Under the pieces are notes generated by a model. It did no database searches, had not been told where the DNA came from, and saw nothing but the letters and a program-made list of their open reading frames with translations. A DNA stretch of 64,000 bases from Sphingopyxis soli (lineage in GTDB: Bacteria > Pseudomonadota > Alphaproteobacteria > Sphingomonadales > Sphingomonadaceae): the NCBI RefSeq assembly GCF_018682675.1, contig NZ_JAFMTR010000042.1:101519-165518 (forward strand), read 5' to 3'. Position numbers and translations under genes: made by a program. This document shows, one piece after another, positions 23,360 to 32,411 of the stretch (its first letter is position 1; each line of letters begins with the position of its first letter).

Positions 23360-24538
23360 GTGCCGCTGACGGGAATAAGGGTACTCGATTTCGGCCGCTA
23401 CATCGCGGGCCCGTATTGCGCGGCATTGCTCGGCGATTATGGTGCCGACGTCATCCGCATCGAGGCGCCCGGCGGCAACGACGATCGCTACACCGTCCCG
23501 GTCGCGGAGGACGGATCTGGCGCGATGTTCATGCAGATGAACCGCGGCAAGCGGTGCCTGAGCCTGAAGCCCGGAAGCCCCGAGGGCCGCGAGATCGTCC
23601 GGCGGCTCGTCGAAACCGCCGATGTCGTCGTCGCCAACCTGCCGCACGATGCGCTCGTCAAGCTCGGCCTCGACTATGACAGCCTGTCGGCGATCAATCC
23701 GCGCATCATCCTCGCGACCGCATCGGCATTCGGTAGCGACGGGCCGCTCGCAAAAAATGTCGGTTTCGATGCGGTTGGGCAGGCGATGTCGGGGTCGGTG
23801 CATCTGACCGGCACGCCCGACCAGCCTTATCGCGCGCAGGTCAATTTCGTCGATTTCGGCACCGCGCTCCACACCGCGTTCGGCGTTATGGTTGCACTGC
23901 GCGAACGCGAGACGACGGGGAAGGGGCAGTGCGTGTCCGGGTCACTGCTCGGCACCGCGCTTGCGATGACCAATTCGCTGACGATCGACCATGCGCTGAA
24001 CGGCATCGAACGGCAGCCGATCGGCAATCGCAGCTTCAGTTCGGGGCCGACCGACATATTCCGCACCCGCGATGGCTGGATCGTCACCCAGATTGTCGGC
24101 GGTAGCATCTTCGCGCGATGGGCCGGGCTGATGGGTCGGCCCGAACTGGTCGATGACCCGCGCTACGCCAGCGATATTCTGCGCGGCGACAATGGCGAGG
24201 AGCTGAGCGTCATCATGCAGCAATGGTGCATCGACCGCACCAGCAGCGACGCAATCGCGGAGCTTGGCGCCGCGCGCGTGCCCGCAGCGCCCGTGTTGCG
24301 GTCCAGCGAGGTGCTGGCGCAGCCGCAGGTCAGGGCGATGGCGCTCGTCGAGCCGGTTTCCTATCCCGGCGCAGCCCGGGACATTCCGATGATCCGGGCG
24401 CCGATAGATCTGTCGGGAAGCGCCAAGGCCGATCCCGCACGCGCCCCGCGCGTCGGCGAGCACAGCGATATGATACTCGCCGAGATCGGTTACAGTCCCG
24501 ACGCGATTTCCGCTTTGCGGGCGCAAAGCATTATTTGA
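23360..24538 (+). CDS. Class III CoA-transferase (CaiB/BaiF family)
   Basis: 392 aa. The family start LTGIRVLDFGRYIAGPYCAALLGDYGADVIRIEAP is clear, followed by NRGKRCLSLKPGSPEGREIVRRL. The catalytic Asp is in GFDAVGQAMSGSV, and RTRDGWIVTQIV closes the core. It transfers CoA between a short acyl-CoA and a carboxylate. The start is GTG at 23360 with GGGAGAG upstream; the ATG overlapping it is out of frame. It precedes the YghU-like gene, but no operon partner indicates the substrate. Confidence 0.9.
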   Translation: MPLTGIRVLDFGRYIAGPYCAALLGDYGADVIRIEAPGGNDDRYTVPVAEDGSGAMFMQMNRGKRCLSLKPGSPEGREIVRRLVETADVVVANLPHDALVKLGLDYDSLSAINPRIILATASAFGSDGPLAKNVGFDAVGQAMSGSVHLTGTPDQPYRAQVNFVDFGTALHTAFGVMVALRERETTGKGQCVSGSLLGTALAMTNSLTIDHALNGIERQPIGNRSFSSGPTDIFRTRDGWIVTQIVGGSIFARWAGLMGRPELVDDPRYASDILRGDNGEELSVIMQQWCIDRTSSDAIAELGAARVPAAPVLRSSEVLAQPQVRAMALVEPVSYPGAARDIPMIRAPIDLSGSAKADPARAPRVGEHSDMILAEIGYSPDAISALRAQSII

Positions 24539-24613
24539 GCGGCCGACGCTGGACGATTGCGCCCGGGACGATTAAGTACCGATCAGTACAAAATCAAGAG
24601 CAGGAGCTTCCCG

Positions 24614-25495
24614 ATGACCGACCAGAGTGAATATGTGCCGCCGAAAATCTGGACCTGGGACAAGGACAGCGGCGGGCGGTTTGCGAACATCAACCGCCCG
24701 ATCGCCGGCCCGACGCACGACAAGGATCTGCCGATCGGCAAACATCCGCTCCAGCTCTATTCGCTCGGCACGCCCAACGGCGTGAAGGTCACGGTGCTGC
24801 TCGAGGAACTGCTCGCAGCCGGCCATAGCGGCGCCGAATATGACGCCTGGCTGATCAACATCGGCGAAGGCGACCAGTTTTCGAGCGGCTTCGTCGACGC
24901 CAATCCGAATAGCAAAATCCCCGCGCTCGTCGATCGCAGCGGCGCGGAGCCGATCCGCGTCTTCGAATCGGGAGCGATCCTGATCTATCTCGCCGAAAAA
25001 TTCGGTGCGTTCCTGCCAACCGAGCCTGCGAAGCGCGCCGAGACGCTGTCGTGGCTGATGTGGCAGATGGGCAGCGCGCCGTTCCTCGGCGGCGGTTTCG
25101 GTCATTTCTATGCCTACGCCCCGACGAAGCAGGAATATCCGATCAACCGCTATGCGATGGAGGTGAAGCGCCAGCTCGACGTGCTCGACCGGCGCCTGGC
25201 CGAGAACGAATATATCGCGGGCGCCGGCTATACGATCGCCGACATGGCAATCTGGCCCTGGTACGGCGCGCTCGCGAAGGGGTTGGTTTACGATGCCGGC
25301 GAATTTCTGCAGGTGCAGGAGTATAAGAATGTCCAGCGCTGGACCGACCAGATTGCCGCGCGCCCGGCGGTGAAGCGTGGACGCATGGTCAACCGCGTGA
25401 TCGGCGAACCGTCGAGCCAGCTTCGCGAACGCCATGACGCGTCCGACTTTGACCTGCGCACACAGGACAAGCTGGAAGCCGAAGCCGCCGAATAA
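24614..25495 (+). CDS. yghU: Glutathione transferase-like protein, YghU type
   Basis: 293 aa. The extended N-terminus (YVPPKIWTWDKDSGG, then NRPIAGPTHDKDLPIGKHPLQLYSLGTPNG) is diagnostic of the Nu-class YghU group. The thioredoxin domain holds NPNSKIPAL and FESGAILIYLAEK; the helical C-domain shows YTIADMAIWPWYG. YghU reduces organic peroxides using glutathione. The ATG at 24614 follows CAGGAG. A longer frame from 24557 has no ribosome site. Assigned by sequence pattern; specificity not shown. Confidence 0.88.
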   Translation: MTDQSEYVPPKIWTWDKDSGGRFANINRPIAGPTHDKDLPIGKHPLQLYSLGTPNGVKVTVLLEELLAAGHSGAEYDAWLINIGEGDQFSSGFVDANPNSKIPALVDRSGAEPIRVFESGAILIYLAEKFGAFLPTEPAKRAETLSWLMWQMGSAPFLGGGFGHFYAYAPTKQEYPINRYAMEVKRQLDVLDRRLAENEYIAGAGYTIADMAIWPWYGALAKGLVYDAGEFLQVQEYKNVQRWTDQIAARPAVKRGRMVNRVIGEPSSQLRERHDASDFDLRTQDKLEAEAAE

Positions 25496-25653
25496 TCGGA
25501 TTTTTCGTTTTGCGCCGCCGCCGCGCCGTTAACGGTTCAGCGACGGTGGCGGATTTGCGGGCGATTGGTCCGCTCGAAAATACATAAAGTACGGAACATT
25601 ACGGCGGGCGCGCCGAGACGCAGGATTCATCGGGCGACGCCATGCTGTGCCGC

Positions 25654-26100
25654 ATGACCCGACCGACCTTACCCCTGCGGCTTGCCCGCTCGCTGCCCGC
25701 CCGACTGGTCCGCAGCGAGCGGGCGGCCGCGATCGTCGAGATGGCGCTCGTGCTGCCGCTCTTTCTTGCGCTGATGATGGGCATATTGGTCTATGGCCAA
25801 TATTTCATGCTCGCGCACAGCGTGCAGCAGGCCGCCAATGACGGAGCCCGCGCGGCGATCGTCGGGCTCGACGCCGCCGACCGGCGCGCCATCGCCACGC
25901 GCGCGGTCGACCGCAGTATGCAGGGCGTTGGCGGTTATGCGGTCGCCCGCCGCAACGTATCTGTCGCAGAAACGACCGACGCCGTGACCGTCGCCGTTAC
26001 TTACACCGCGCCGCAGACCAGCTTTCTCCGCTCTTCCTTCGTCCCGTCGCCAGGCCATGTGATCCGCGCCCGCGCGACCTTCGAACTGCCGGTGGATTGA
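25654..26100 (+). CDS. TadE-family pilus assembly-like protein
   Basis: 148 aa. A basic N-terminus is followed by the TadE signature ERAAAIVEMALVLPLFLALMMGI, a cleavable prepilin-like helix in which Glu sits five residues after the processing site, then SVQQAANDGARAAI. Tad pseudopilins contribute to adhesive Flp pili. The preferred start is ATG 25654; ATG 25642 adds MLCR. The next gene is a TadG-like protein 2 bp downstream. No cpaB-F or tadZABC genes are in the window, so the pair is an orphan here. Confidence 0.85.
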   Translation: MTRPTLPLRLARSLPARLVRSERAAAIVEMALVLPLFLALMMGILVYGQYFMLAHSVQQAANDGARAAIVGLDAADRRAIATRAVDRSMQGVGGYAVARRNVSVAETTDAVTVAVTYTAPQTSFLRSSFVPSPGHVIRARATFELPVD

Positions 26101-26102
26101 CC

Positions 26103-27725
26103 ATGCACCTGTTCACAAATCTTGTCGCCGACCGCCGCGGCGGTATCGGCGTGACATCGGCCGCCGCGCTGACGATGCTGATCGGCGCGGCGGCGCTGGC
26201 AGTCGACATCGGCTCCTTCCAGCTCGATCGCCGCAAGCTTCAGGGCATCGCCGATGCGGCTGCGCTCGCCGCGGCTGGCAAGCCCGGGGAGGAGCGCGCG
26301 GCGGCGGAGCGCGTTATCGCCGCCAACTGCAATTGCAACATCGTCATCGCCTCGCTCGAGGCCGGCACCTATCGCCCCGACGCCGCGATTCCCGCCGAGC
26401 AGCGTTTCAGCGCGGGCGGGGCGACGCCGAACGCCGTGCGCATCGTCCTGACGCGCGACCGCCCGATGTTTTTCGGCAGCTTCCTGACCGGGCGGCAGAG
26501 CACGGTCATCGGCGCCTCGGCAACCGGCGCCCGGCGGGGATATGCGGCCTTCTCGCTGGGATCGCGCGTCGCCGCGGTCCACGGCGGCGTCCCCAACGCA
26601 TTGCTGTCGGCGCTGACGGGCAGCCAGGTCAATCTGTCGGTCATGGACTATAACGCGCTCGCGAGCGCCGATATCGACCTGCTTGCTTTTTCCGACGCGC
26701 TCAGAACCGAACTCGATGCCGATGTTCTGACCTTCGGCCAGACGCTGAACACGCAGGCGACGCTGCCGCAGGTGCTTTCGGCGCTTTCGAAATCGAGCAC
26801 GGATGCAAAGGTCGCGTCGGCGCTCGGCACGATCGCCGACAGTGCGCTTCCGCGCAGCCTGCTCCCGTCGCGCGCGATCGACCTTGGGCCGCGCTCGTCG
26901 AGTATCCGCGTCGATCCGGCCAATCCGGTGAAGGTCAACGCGCTCGGCCTGCTCCGCTCGATGCTGCTGCTTGCCAACGCCAACCGCCAGGTCGACCTGT
27001 CGCTCGCCTCCAGCTTGCCGGGCGGGTCGGGAGTCGATGTCGCGCTCCTGATTGGCGAGCCCCCCGCGCAGTCGCCGCTGATCGCGGTTACCGACAATCA
27101 ACAGGTCATCGTTCGCACCGCGCAGGTGCGGATCAAGATGGATACGAAAGTTGCGACGCCGCTGGCCACGGTCGAAATCCCCGTCTTCGCCGAACTTGGA
27201 TCGGCGTCGGCGCGGATAACCGCCATCGACTGCACGCGCGGCAGCAGCAACGCCGTCCGCCTTGGCGTCACGACTTCGCCCGCGACCCTGGCGCTCGGAA
27301 AGGTCGCCGCCGCCGACTTCCAGAACATGCAGCGCCCGATCGATCCGGCTCCTGCAAAGCTGCTCAAGCTGCCGCTTGCCAGCGTCGAGGGTAAGGCCGA
27401 ACTCGTCCTTTCCGGTCTCAGTCCCAAACCGGCCGGCTTTTCGCGCGACGATATCGATCGCGGGACAGTCAAGACGGTGGAAAGCACCGGCCTCGTCGCT
27501 GGCGCCGCCAAGTCGCTCGCCGATCGCATGGACCTCAAAGTCAATATTCTCGGCCTTGGCCTGAATTCCAGGGCGCTGACCACAGCGGTAGGCGATGCCG
27601 TCGGTCTAGCGGCGCCAGTGCTCGACGGGGTTTTGGAGAGCGTCACCGGGATGCTCGGCGTCCATATCGGCGAAGCCGACGCCCGCGTGAACGCGCTTCG
27701 TTGCAGCAAGGCCAAGCTGGTCTGA
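26103..27725 (+). CDS. TadG-like pilus-associated protein
   Basis: 540 aa. One N-terminal membrane helix with DRRGGIGVTSAAALTMLIGAAALAVDIGSF, followed by LDRRKLQGIADAAALAAA, is the TadG/DUF2134 start. The long extracellular part is Ser/Ala/Leu-rich and has two Cys pairs (ANCNCN, DCTRGSS and RCSKAK). The start is ATG 26103, just after the TGA of the tadE-like gene; an in-frame TTG at 26097 is possible. Its partner genes are absent locally. Confidence 0.82.
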   Translation: MHLFTNLVADRRGGIGVTSAAALTMLIGAAALAVDIGSFQLDRRKLQGIADAAALAAAGKPGEERAAAERVIAANCNCNIVIASLEAGTYRPDAAIPAEQRFSAGGATPNAVRIVLTRDRPMFFGSFLTGRQSTVIGASATGARRGYAAFSLGSRVAAVHGGVPNALLSALTGSQVNLSVMDYNALASADIDLLAFSDALRTELDADVLTFGQTLNTQATLPQVLSALSKSSTDAKVASALGTIADSALPRSLLPSRAIDLGPRSSSIRVDPANPVKVNALGLLRSMLLLANANRQVDLSLASSLPGGSGVDVALLIGEPPAQSPLIAVTDNQQVIVRTAQVRIKMDTKVATPLATVEIPVFAELGSASARITAIDCTRGSSNAVRLGVTTSPATLALGKVAAADFQNMQRPIDPAPAKLLKLPLASVEGKAELVLSGLSPKPAGFSRDDIDRGTVKTVESTGLVAGAAKSLADRMDLKVNILGLGLNSRALTTAVGDAVGLAAPVLDGVLESVTGMLGVHIGEADARVNALRCSKAKLV

Positions 27726-27841
27726 CGCGCGATCGGGATCGCCACCGAACCGGACATAACAGGACGAGTTCCTCAGCTATTCGGACCGAAATCGGCGCCA
27801 CATCACCGGTCGCAGGGCTAGAATGGGCCCGGGAGGCGTGA

Positions 27842-28720
27842 ATGGCGGCAACTCAGGAACCCCAGCGTGTTTCGGCGGCGAACTTCATCCGGGGCTTCGC
27901 GAACTGGCGATTGCAGGCGGCACGCAAACCGGTGGTGGTGACGCACCACGGCAAGGACGCCCATGTGCTGATCTCGCTCGACGATTATCGGCGACTGGGC
28001 CACACCGGCGCGGCGGGCATGGACTTGCGCGCATCTTTGGCCGATCTGGTCGAATCGATCCACGACGGAATTCTGGTCATCGATCGGGAAAGGCGGATCA
28101 TGGCCGCCAACCCCGCCGCCTCGGACATGTTCGCTATCGCTGTTGCCGACATGATCGGCCGCAACCTCGTCGAGGCGCTGCCCCAATTCGGCCGCCACCT
28201 GCTGCTCGCGCATATCCACCGGCTGCTCGACCATCGCGAGCGTTTTTCAGGTGATGTGCCGGGGCTGCTCGACCCGCGTCGATGGGTGCATGCCGAGTTG
28301 GTCCCGATCCCCGTCGGCGGGGCGCTGTTGCTGCGTGACGTCAGCGCCGCCATGGCCGAACTGTCGGAGAATGATGCGCGGCGGGCGCTGGCCGACGCTA
28401 TCGGGGCGCATGGCGATATCGGCTATGCCGCGATTTCCGTGCGCGAGGCGGTCGAAGATGCGAATGACGCGCTGACCGCATGGGTCGGGGTCGACCCGGC
28501 CGCGATCCGGCGCGTCCGCTTCTCCGCGCTCGTCGCGATGAAGGAGCGCGCCAGCTTTGGCGAAGCGCTGGAGACGGTGTTCCGCACCGGCCTGCCAACA
28601 CGGCTGGCCTCTGCGCTGATTACACGCGAGGGCGACGCCGTTCCGGTGATGCTGGCAATCGCCGAGCGTCGCAGCGCCTATGCCAGCGAAGGCGCGATGA
28701 TCGCCGTGACCCGAGCCTAG
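27842..28720 (+). CDS. Phd/YefM-like N-terminus fused to PAS domains
   Basis: 292 aa with GGGAGGCG 7 nt before the ATG. Residues 8-52 (RVSAANFIRGFANWRLQAARKP, then VVVTHHGKDAHVLISLDDY) have the pattern of Phd/YefM antitoxin DNA-binding domains. Residues about 60-165 form a PAS domain (LADLVESIHDGILVIDRERR, IMAANPAASDMFAI) and about 175-290 a second PAS-like half (DIGYAAISVREAVEDANDAL). No HTH other than the Phd part and no kinase or cyclase domain is present. No toxin gene follows. It overlaps the end of the convergent MBL gene by 4 bp. Possibly a sensor-repressor. Confidence 0.7.
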   Translation: MAATQEPQRVSAANFIRGFANWRLQAARKPVVVTHHGKDAHVLISLDDYRRLGHTGAAGMDLRASLADLVESIHDGILVIDRERRIMAANPAASDMFAIAVADMIGRNLVEALPQFGRHLLLAHIHRLLDHRERFSGDVPGLLDPRRWVHAELVPIPVGGALLLRDVSAAMAELSENDARRALADAIGAHGDIGYAAISVREAVEDANDALTAWVGVDPAAIRRVRFSALVAMKERASFGEALETVFRTGLPTRLASALITREGDAVPVMLAIAERRSAYASEGAMIAVTRA

Positions 28721-29793
28721 AACCAGTTTCCGCGCCGGATATCCTTGGTGCCGACGGGCATGGAATAATAATCTCCATCCTCGCCAACGATGACCGGCCC
28801 GGCGAATTTGTCTTTCGCATCACCCAGAAATGCCGCGTCGAGATAACGCAGAGGGTAGGGCGGTACGATGTGGCTCAGCACCAGCATCTTCACACCGGCA
28901 GTCTTCGCGCTCGCCGCCGCCTGCGCCGGGGTCGCGTGATAGTCGATGATATCGTGCATGATCTGCGCGGTCTGCGGACGCCCTGCGGCCTTCAGCTTCG
29001 CGGCCAGCGCCTTGACCATTTCGGGTTGAAGCGCTTCGTGGACGAGCAGGTCGGCGCCCTTGGCCACGGTTTCGACCATCGTCGACGGACCGGTGTCGCC
29101 GCTGATCACTACGCTCCGTCCCTTATAGTCGAAGCGATATCCAACCGCGGGCTGGACCGGGCGATGATCGACCGGAAAGGCGGTCACCTTCAATCCGTCG
29201 GCTTCATAAACCACCTCCGGGCCGGTCGGGGGAGCAAAAGGCATCGCGATCGCCCCGGCGGCTGCCGGCGGTGCGATCGCGGCGCCGTGATGCGCCGTGC
29301 GATATCCATTGTCGGCGGCATAGGCGGCGCCAAAACCGGCTATGACCGCCTCGACCCCGCTCGGGCCATAGACGGGAAGGGGCACGGCGTTGCCGCTTGC
29401 CGTCCAGCGGAGCAGCATCATCGGCCCCAGCCCGTCGATATGGTCCGAATGAAAATGCGTCAGGAAAAGGCCGCGAATTCTGGCGTTGGGAAGCCCCATC
29501 AGCGCGATGTTGCGCGCACCGCCTTCGCCGGCATCGACGACGAACATGGCCTTGCCGGCGATCACCACGGTGCAGGCGCCTGCACGGTCGCGGTTGGGGA
29601 GCGGCGATCCGGTTCCGCAAAGACCGACATGGAGGCCGTCGGGCAGGCTCGCCAGATTGTCGCGGCCCGCACCGCGCTCGACCGCACGATCGAACATCCA
29701 CATCCCGATCTGGCGCTGGAATAGCAGGGCGGCCCCGCCCACCAGGGCGATCAACACAAACAACCCCGTCAGCGCGCGCAATCCCTTCGTCAT
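28717..29793 (-). CDS. Membrane-anchored MBL-fold hydrolase (RNase Z/arylsulfatase-like)
   Basis: 358 aa. A single N-terminal membrane helix (LTGLFVLIALVGGAALLF) anchors it. The MBL metal motif is LTHFHSDHIDGL, with SGDTGPS, VHEA and VLSHIVPP providing the later ligands; LCGTGSPLPNRDRAG is the ElaC-like start. It is close to arylsulfatase/lactonase-type secreted MBL enzymes. It faces the PAS gene and its stop overlaps that gene's end by 4 bp. Substrate unknown. Confidence 0.85.
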   Translation of the reverse strand: MTKGLRALTGLFVLIALVGGAALLFQRQIGMWMFDRAVERGAGRDNLASLPDGLHVGLCGTGSPLPNRDRAGACTVVIAGKAMFVVDAGEGGARNIALMGLPNARIRGLFLTHFHSDHIDGLGPMMLLRWTASGNAVPLPVYGPSGVEAVIAGFGAAYAADNGYRTAHHGAAIAPPAAAGAIAMPFAPPTGPEVVYEADGLKVTAFPVDHRPVQPAVGYRFDYKGRSVVISGDTGPSTMVETVAKGADLLVHEALQPEMVKALAAKLKAAGRPQTAQIMHDIIDYHATPAQAAASAKTAGVKMLVLSHIVPPYPLRYLDAAFLGDAKDKFAGPVIVGEDGDYYSMPVGTKDIRRGNWF

Positions 29794-29887
29794 CGTCCCC
29801 TCCCGAATATGATTTTCTTATGGGGCGCCGCTGGACAAGCGACGCGACCCGGCGCAGTCTGCCCGAAAGGGTTGCCGCCCGCAACTT

Positions 29888-29903
29888 ACCTTTACGTAAA
29901 CGT
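29888..29903. promoter_or_regulatory. Palindromic operator-like site upstream of acyl-CoA dehydrogenase
   Basis: ACCTTTACGTAAACGT: the core TTTACGTAAA is a perfect 10-bp palindrome and the 16 bp match their complement at 14 positions. It lies 44 bp before the start. TTTACGTAAA-type sites upstream of acyl-CoA dehydrogenase genes recall LiuR/MerR-family operators; the link is inference. Confidence 0.45.
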
Positions 29904-29946
29904 GAGCGCCTTCTATAAGGGCGCCAGTGCCCTTGGGAGAATCATA

Positions 29947-31140
29947 ATGGACATGGAATTCAGCCCGGAAGATCTCGCTTTCCAGAGGGAAGTGCGCGAG
30001 TTCATCGCCGAAAATTATCCCGCCGATCTGCGCGCAAAGCAGGATGAAGGCGAAGAGATGGCGAAGGAAGATTTCCTCGCCTGGCACAAGATCCTGTACA
30101 AGAAGGGCTGGGTCGCCCCGGCATGGCCGGTCGAATATGGCGGGACGGGGTGGACCCCGACGCAGCGTTTCATCTGGTCGGAGGAAACCGCGCGCGCCGA
30201 TTGTATCCGCCTGCTGCCCTTCGGCCTCGCGATGGTCGGGCCGGTGATCTACACGTTCGGCACCCCCGAACAAAGGGCCTTTTTCCTGCCGCGCATCCTG
30301 TCGGGCGAGGATTGGTGGTGTCAGGGCTATTCCGAACCTGGCTCGGGCTCCGACCTCGCCAGCCTTCGCACGACCGCAGTCCGCGACGGCGACCATTATG
30401 TCGTCAACGGGCAAAAGACCTGGACCACGCTCGCGCAGCACGCCGACTGGGGCTTCTTCCTCGTCCGCACCGACAAGGATGCGAAGCAGCAGGAAGGCAT
30501 CAGCTTCCTGCTGATCGATATGAAGTCGCCGGGCATCACCGTGCGGCCGATCATCACCCTCGGCGGCGAGCATGAAGTCAATGAAGTGTGGCTGGAGGAC
30601 GTCCGCGTCCCCGTCGAGCAGCGCGTCTATGAGGAAAACAAGGGCTGGACCTGCGCCAAGTTCCTGCTCGCGCACGAACGCACGGGCATCGCGGGCGTCG
30701 CGGCGTCGAAGCGCGGGGTCGAGAAGGTGAAGGCGATCGCGCGCACCGAGCTCGACGGCGACAAGCCGCTGCTTGCGAACCCCTTCTTCAAACGCAAGAT
30801 CGCGGAACTCGAGGTCGACCTGACCGCGCTCGAATTCACCGAGCTTCGCAGCCTCGCCGGTGCGAATGCGGGCAAGGGGCCGGGGCCCGAATCGAGCCTG
30901 CTCAAGATCAAGGGATCGGAAATCCAGCAGCGTCTGACCGAGCTCACGCTGGAGGCGGTCGGCCATTATGGAGCGCCCTATTTCCGCGGTTTCGGCGAGG
31001 GCGACAACGAGCATCCGATCGGGCCCGATTATGCGCATCGCGCCGCGCCGACCTATTTCAACACGCGCAAGACGACGATCTATGGCGGGTCGAACGAGAT
31101 TCAGCGCAACATCATCGCGAAGATGGTGCTCGGGCTCTGA
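29947..31140 (+). CDS. Acyl-CoA dehydrogenase
   Basis: 397 aa. FAD-dependent dehydrogenase of the acyl-CoA family: SPEDLAFQREVREFIAENYP at the start, YSEPGSGSDLASLRTTA (FAD/substrate loop) and the catalytic-domain helix TTIYGGSNEIQRNIIAK near the end. TTGGGAGA precedes the ATG. It is followed by a second dehydrogenase gene in the same direction, a common layout for two-subunit or paired steroid/fatty-acid dehydrogenases (ACAD FadE-like). A palindromic site lies upstream. Substrate not determinable. Confidence 0.9.
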   Translation: MDMEFSPEDLAFQREVREFIAENYPADLRAKQDEGEEMAKEDFLAWHKILYKKGWVAPAWPVEYGGTGWTPTQRFIWSEETARADCIRLLPFGLAMVGPVIYTFGTPEQRAFFLPRILSGEDWWCQGYSEPGSGSDLASLRTTAVRDGDHYVVNGQKTWTTLAQHADWGFFLVRTDKDAKQQEGISFLLIDMKSPGITVRPIITLGGEHEVNEVWLEDVRVPVEQRVYEENKGWTCAKFLLAHERTGIAGVAASKRGVEKVKAIARTELDGDKPLLANPFFKRKIAELEVDLTALEFTELRSLAGANAGKGPGPESSLLKIKGSEIQQRLTELTLEAVGHYGAPYFRGFGEGDNEHPIGPDYAHRAAPTYFNTRKTTIYGGSNEIQRNIIAKMVLGL

Positions 31141-31152
31141 GCGCATAATTGA

Positions 31153-31230
31153 CGTCATTCTGGCGAAGGCCGGGATCTCGACCTCTCTGCATAAAGCGAC
31201 GGTGAGATCCCGGCTTTCGCCGCGATGACG
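31153..31230. repeat. REP-like 30-bp palindromic intergenic repeat
   Basis: Left arm CGTCATTCTGGCGAAGGCCG (31153 onward) matches the complement of the right arm ending at 31230 (GGCTTTCGCCGCGATGACG) at about 26 of 30 positions. The sequence type is a common sphingomonad intergenic palindrome; the hairpin could also act as an mRNA stabiliser or attenuator between the two dehydrogenase genes. Confidence 0.7.
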
Positions 31231-31251
31231 ATGAAATTGAGGACTGGGATA

Positions 31252-32391
31252 ATGGATTTCACTTACACCGAAACGCAGGACATGATCCGCGATACGCTGT
31301 CGCGCTTCCTGGCCGACACCTATGATTTCGAAACGCGCCAGAAGTTCATCAACAGCGACACGGGCCGCGATCCCGCGATCTGGACCGCGCTGGCGCAGGA
31401 ACTCGGTATGCTGGGCGCCGCCTTTGCCGAAGAGCATGGCGGGCTTGGCGGCGGTGCGCTTGAAAATGCGATCGTCATGGAAGAGCTCGGGAAGGTGCTG
31501 GGCATCGAACCCTATCTGCCCACCGTCGTCATCGCAGGCGGCGCGTTGAAGGCCGTCGGCGGAGCGCAGGCCGACAAGTTCATCCCCGAGATCATCGCGG
31601 GTAACGTCATCGTCGCCTTCGCCTATGCCGAGCCGCAAGGTCGCTACGACCTCGCCAACCTTCGCACGACCGCGAAGAAGGACGGCGCGGGCTATCTATT
31701 GAGCGGGCACAAGAGCGTCGTTTATGCGGCGCCCTGGGCAACCCATCTGCTCGTCACCGCGCGCACCGGCGGCGGCCAGCGCGACCGCGACGGGGTGTCG
31801 CTGTTCCTGATCGACGCGAACCTGCCCGGCATCGTCCGCCGCGATTACCCGACCGTCGACGGCAGCCGCGCGTCGGAAATCTATTTCGAGAATGTCGCGA
31901 TGCCCGCGGACGCGCTGCTCGGCGGCGAAGGTGCCGCACTGCCGCTGATCGAACAGATCGTCGACGAAGCGACGATCGCGGTCTGTGCCGAGGCCACCGG
32001 GGTGATGCAGAAGCTGCACGAAGGGACGCTGGAATATACGCAGCAGCGCAAGCAGTTCGGCGTACCGATCGCGAAGTTCCAGGTGCTCCAGCACCGCATG
32101 GTCGACATGTTCATGGAGGTCGAGCAGGCGCGCTCGATGACGATCATGGGCACGCTGAAGCTCGATCTGCCCGCCGCCGAACGCAAGGCTGCGGTCTCCG
32201 CCGCCAAGTCGAAGGTCAGCCGCGGCGCGAAGTTCGTCGGCCAGAATGCGGTCCAGACGCACGGTGGCATCGGCATCACGCAGGAACTCGCGATCGGCCA
32301 TTATTTCAAGCGCGCGACGATGATCGAGGGCCAGTTCGGCAGCGCCGACTATCACCTCGATCGCTACGAGCAGCTCACCTTAGCCGATTGA
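31252..32391 (+). CDS. Acyl-CoA dehydrogenase, second copy
   Basis: 379 aa. FTYTETQDMIRDTLSRFL at the start, LAQELGMLGAAFAEEHGGLGG, AYAEPQGRYDLANLRTTA and the helix VQTHGGIGITQELAIGHYFKRAT near the end. The distal region ends without the GGSNEIQ-type motif of its neighbour, fitting the non-catalytic or distinct half of a heterodimeric FadE pair; the catalytic base was not located. ATG 31252 was preferred over 31225. The two genes are separated by the REP-like palindrome. Confidence 0.88.
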   Translation: MDFTYTETQDMIRDTLSRFLADTYDFETRQKFINSDTGRDPAIWTALAQELGMLGAAFAEEHGGLGGGALENAIVMEELGKVLGIEPYLPTVVIAGGALKAVGGAQADKFIPEIIAGNVIVAFAYAEPQGRYDLANLRTTAKKDGAGYLLSGHKSVVYAAPWATHLLVTARTGGGQRDRDGVSLFLIDANLPGIVRRDYPTVDGSRASEIYFENVAMPADALLGGEGAALPLIEQIVDEATIAVCAEATGVMQKLHEGTLEYTQQRKQFGVPIAKFQVLQHRMVDMFMEVEQARSMTIMGTLKLDLPAAERKAAVSAAKSKVSRGAKFVGQNAVQTHGGIGITQELAIGHYFKRATMIEGQFGSADYHLDRYEQLTLAD

Positions 32392-32411
32392 CCGGATGCG
32401 GGCCGTCGGCG

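Noticed and set aside
29818..31638. A 606-codon minus-strand open frame across the two acyl-CoA dehydrogenase genes
   Set aside because: It spans two real plus-strand genes and the REP palindrome, with low-complexity Arg/Asp/Gly text.
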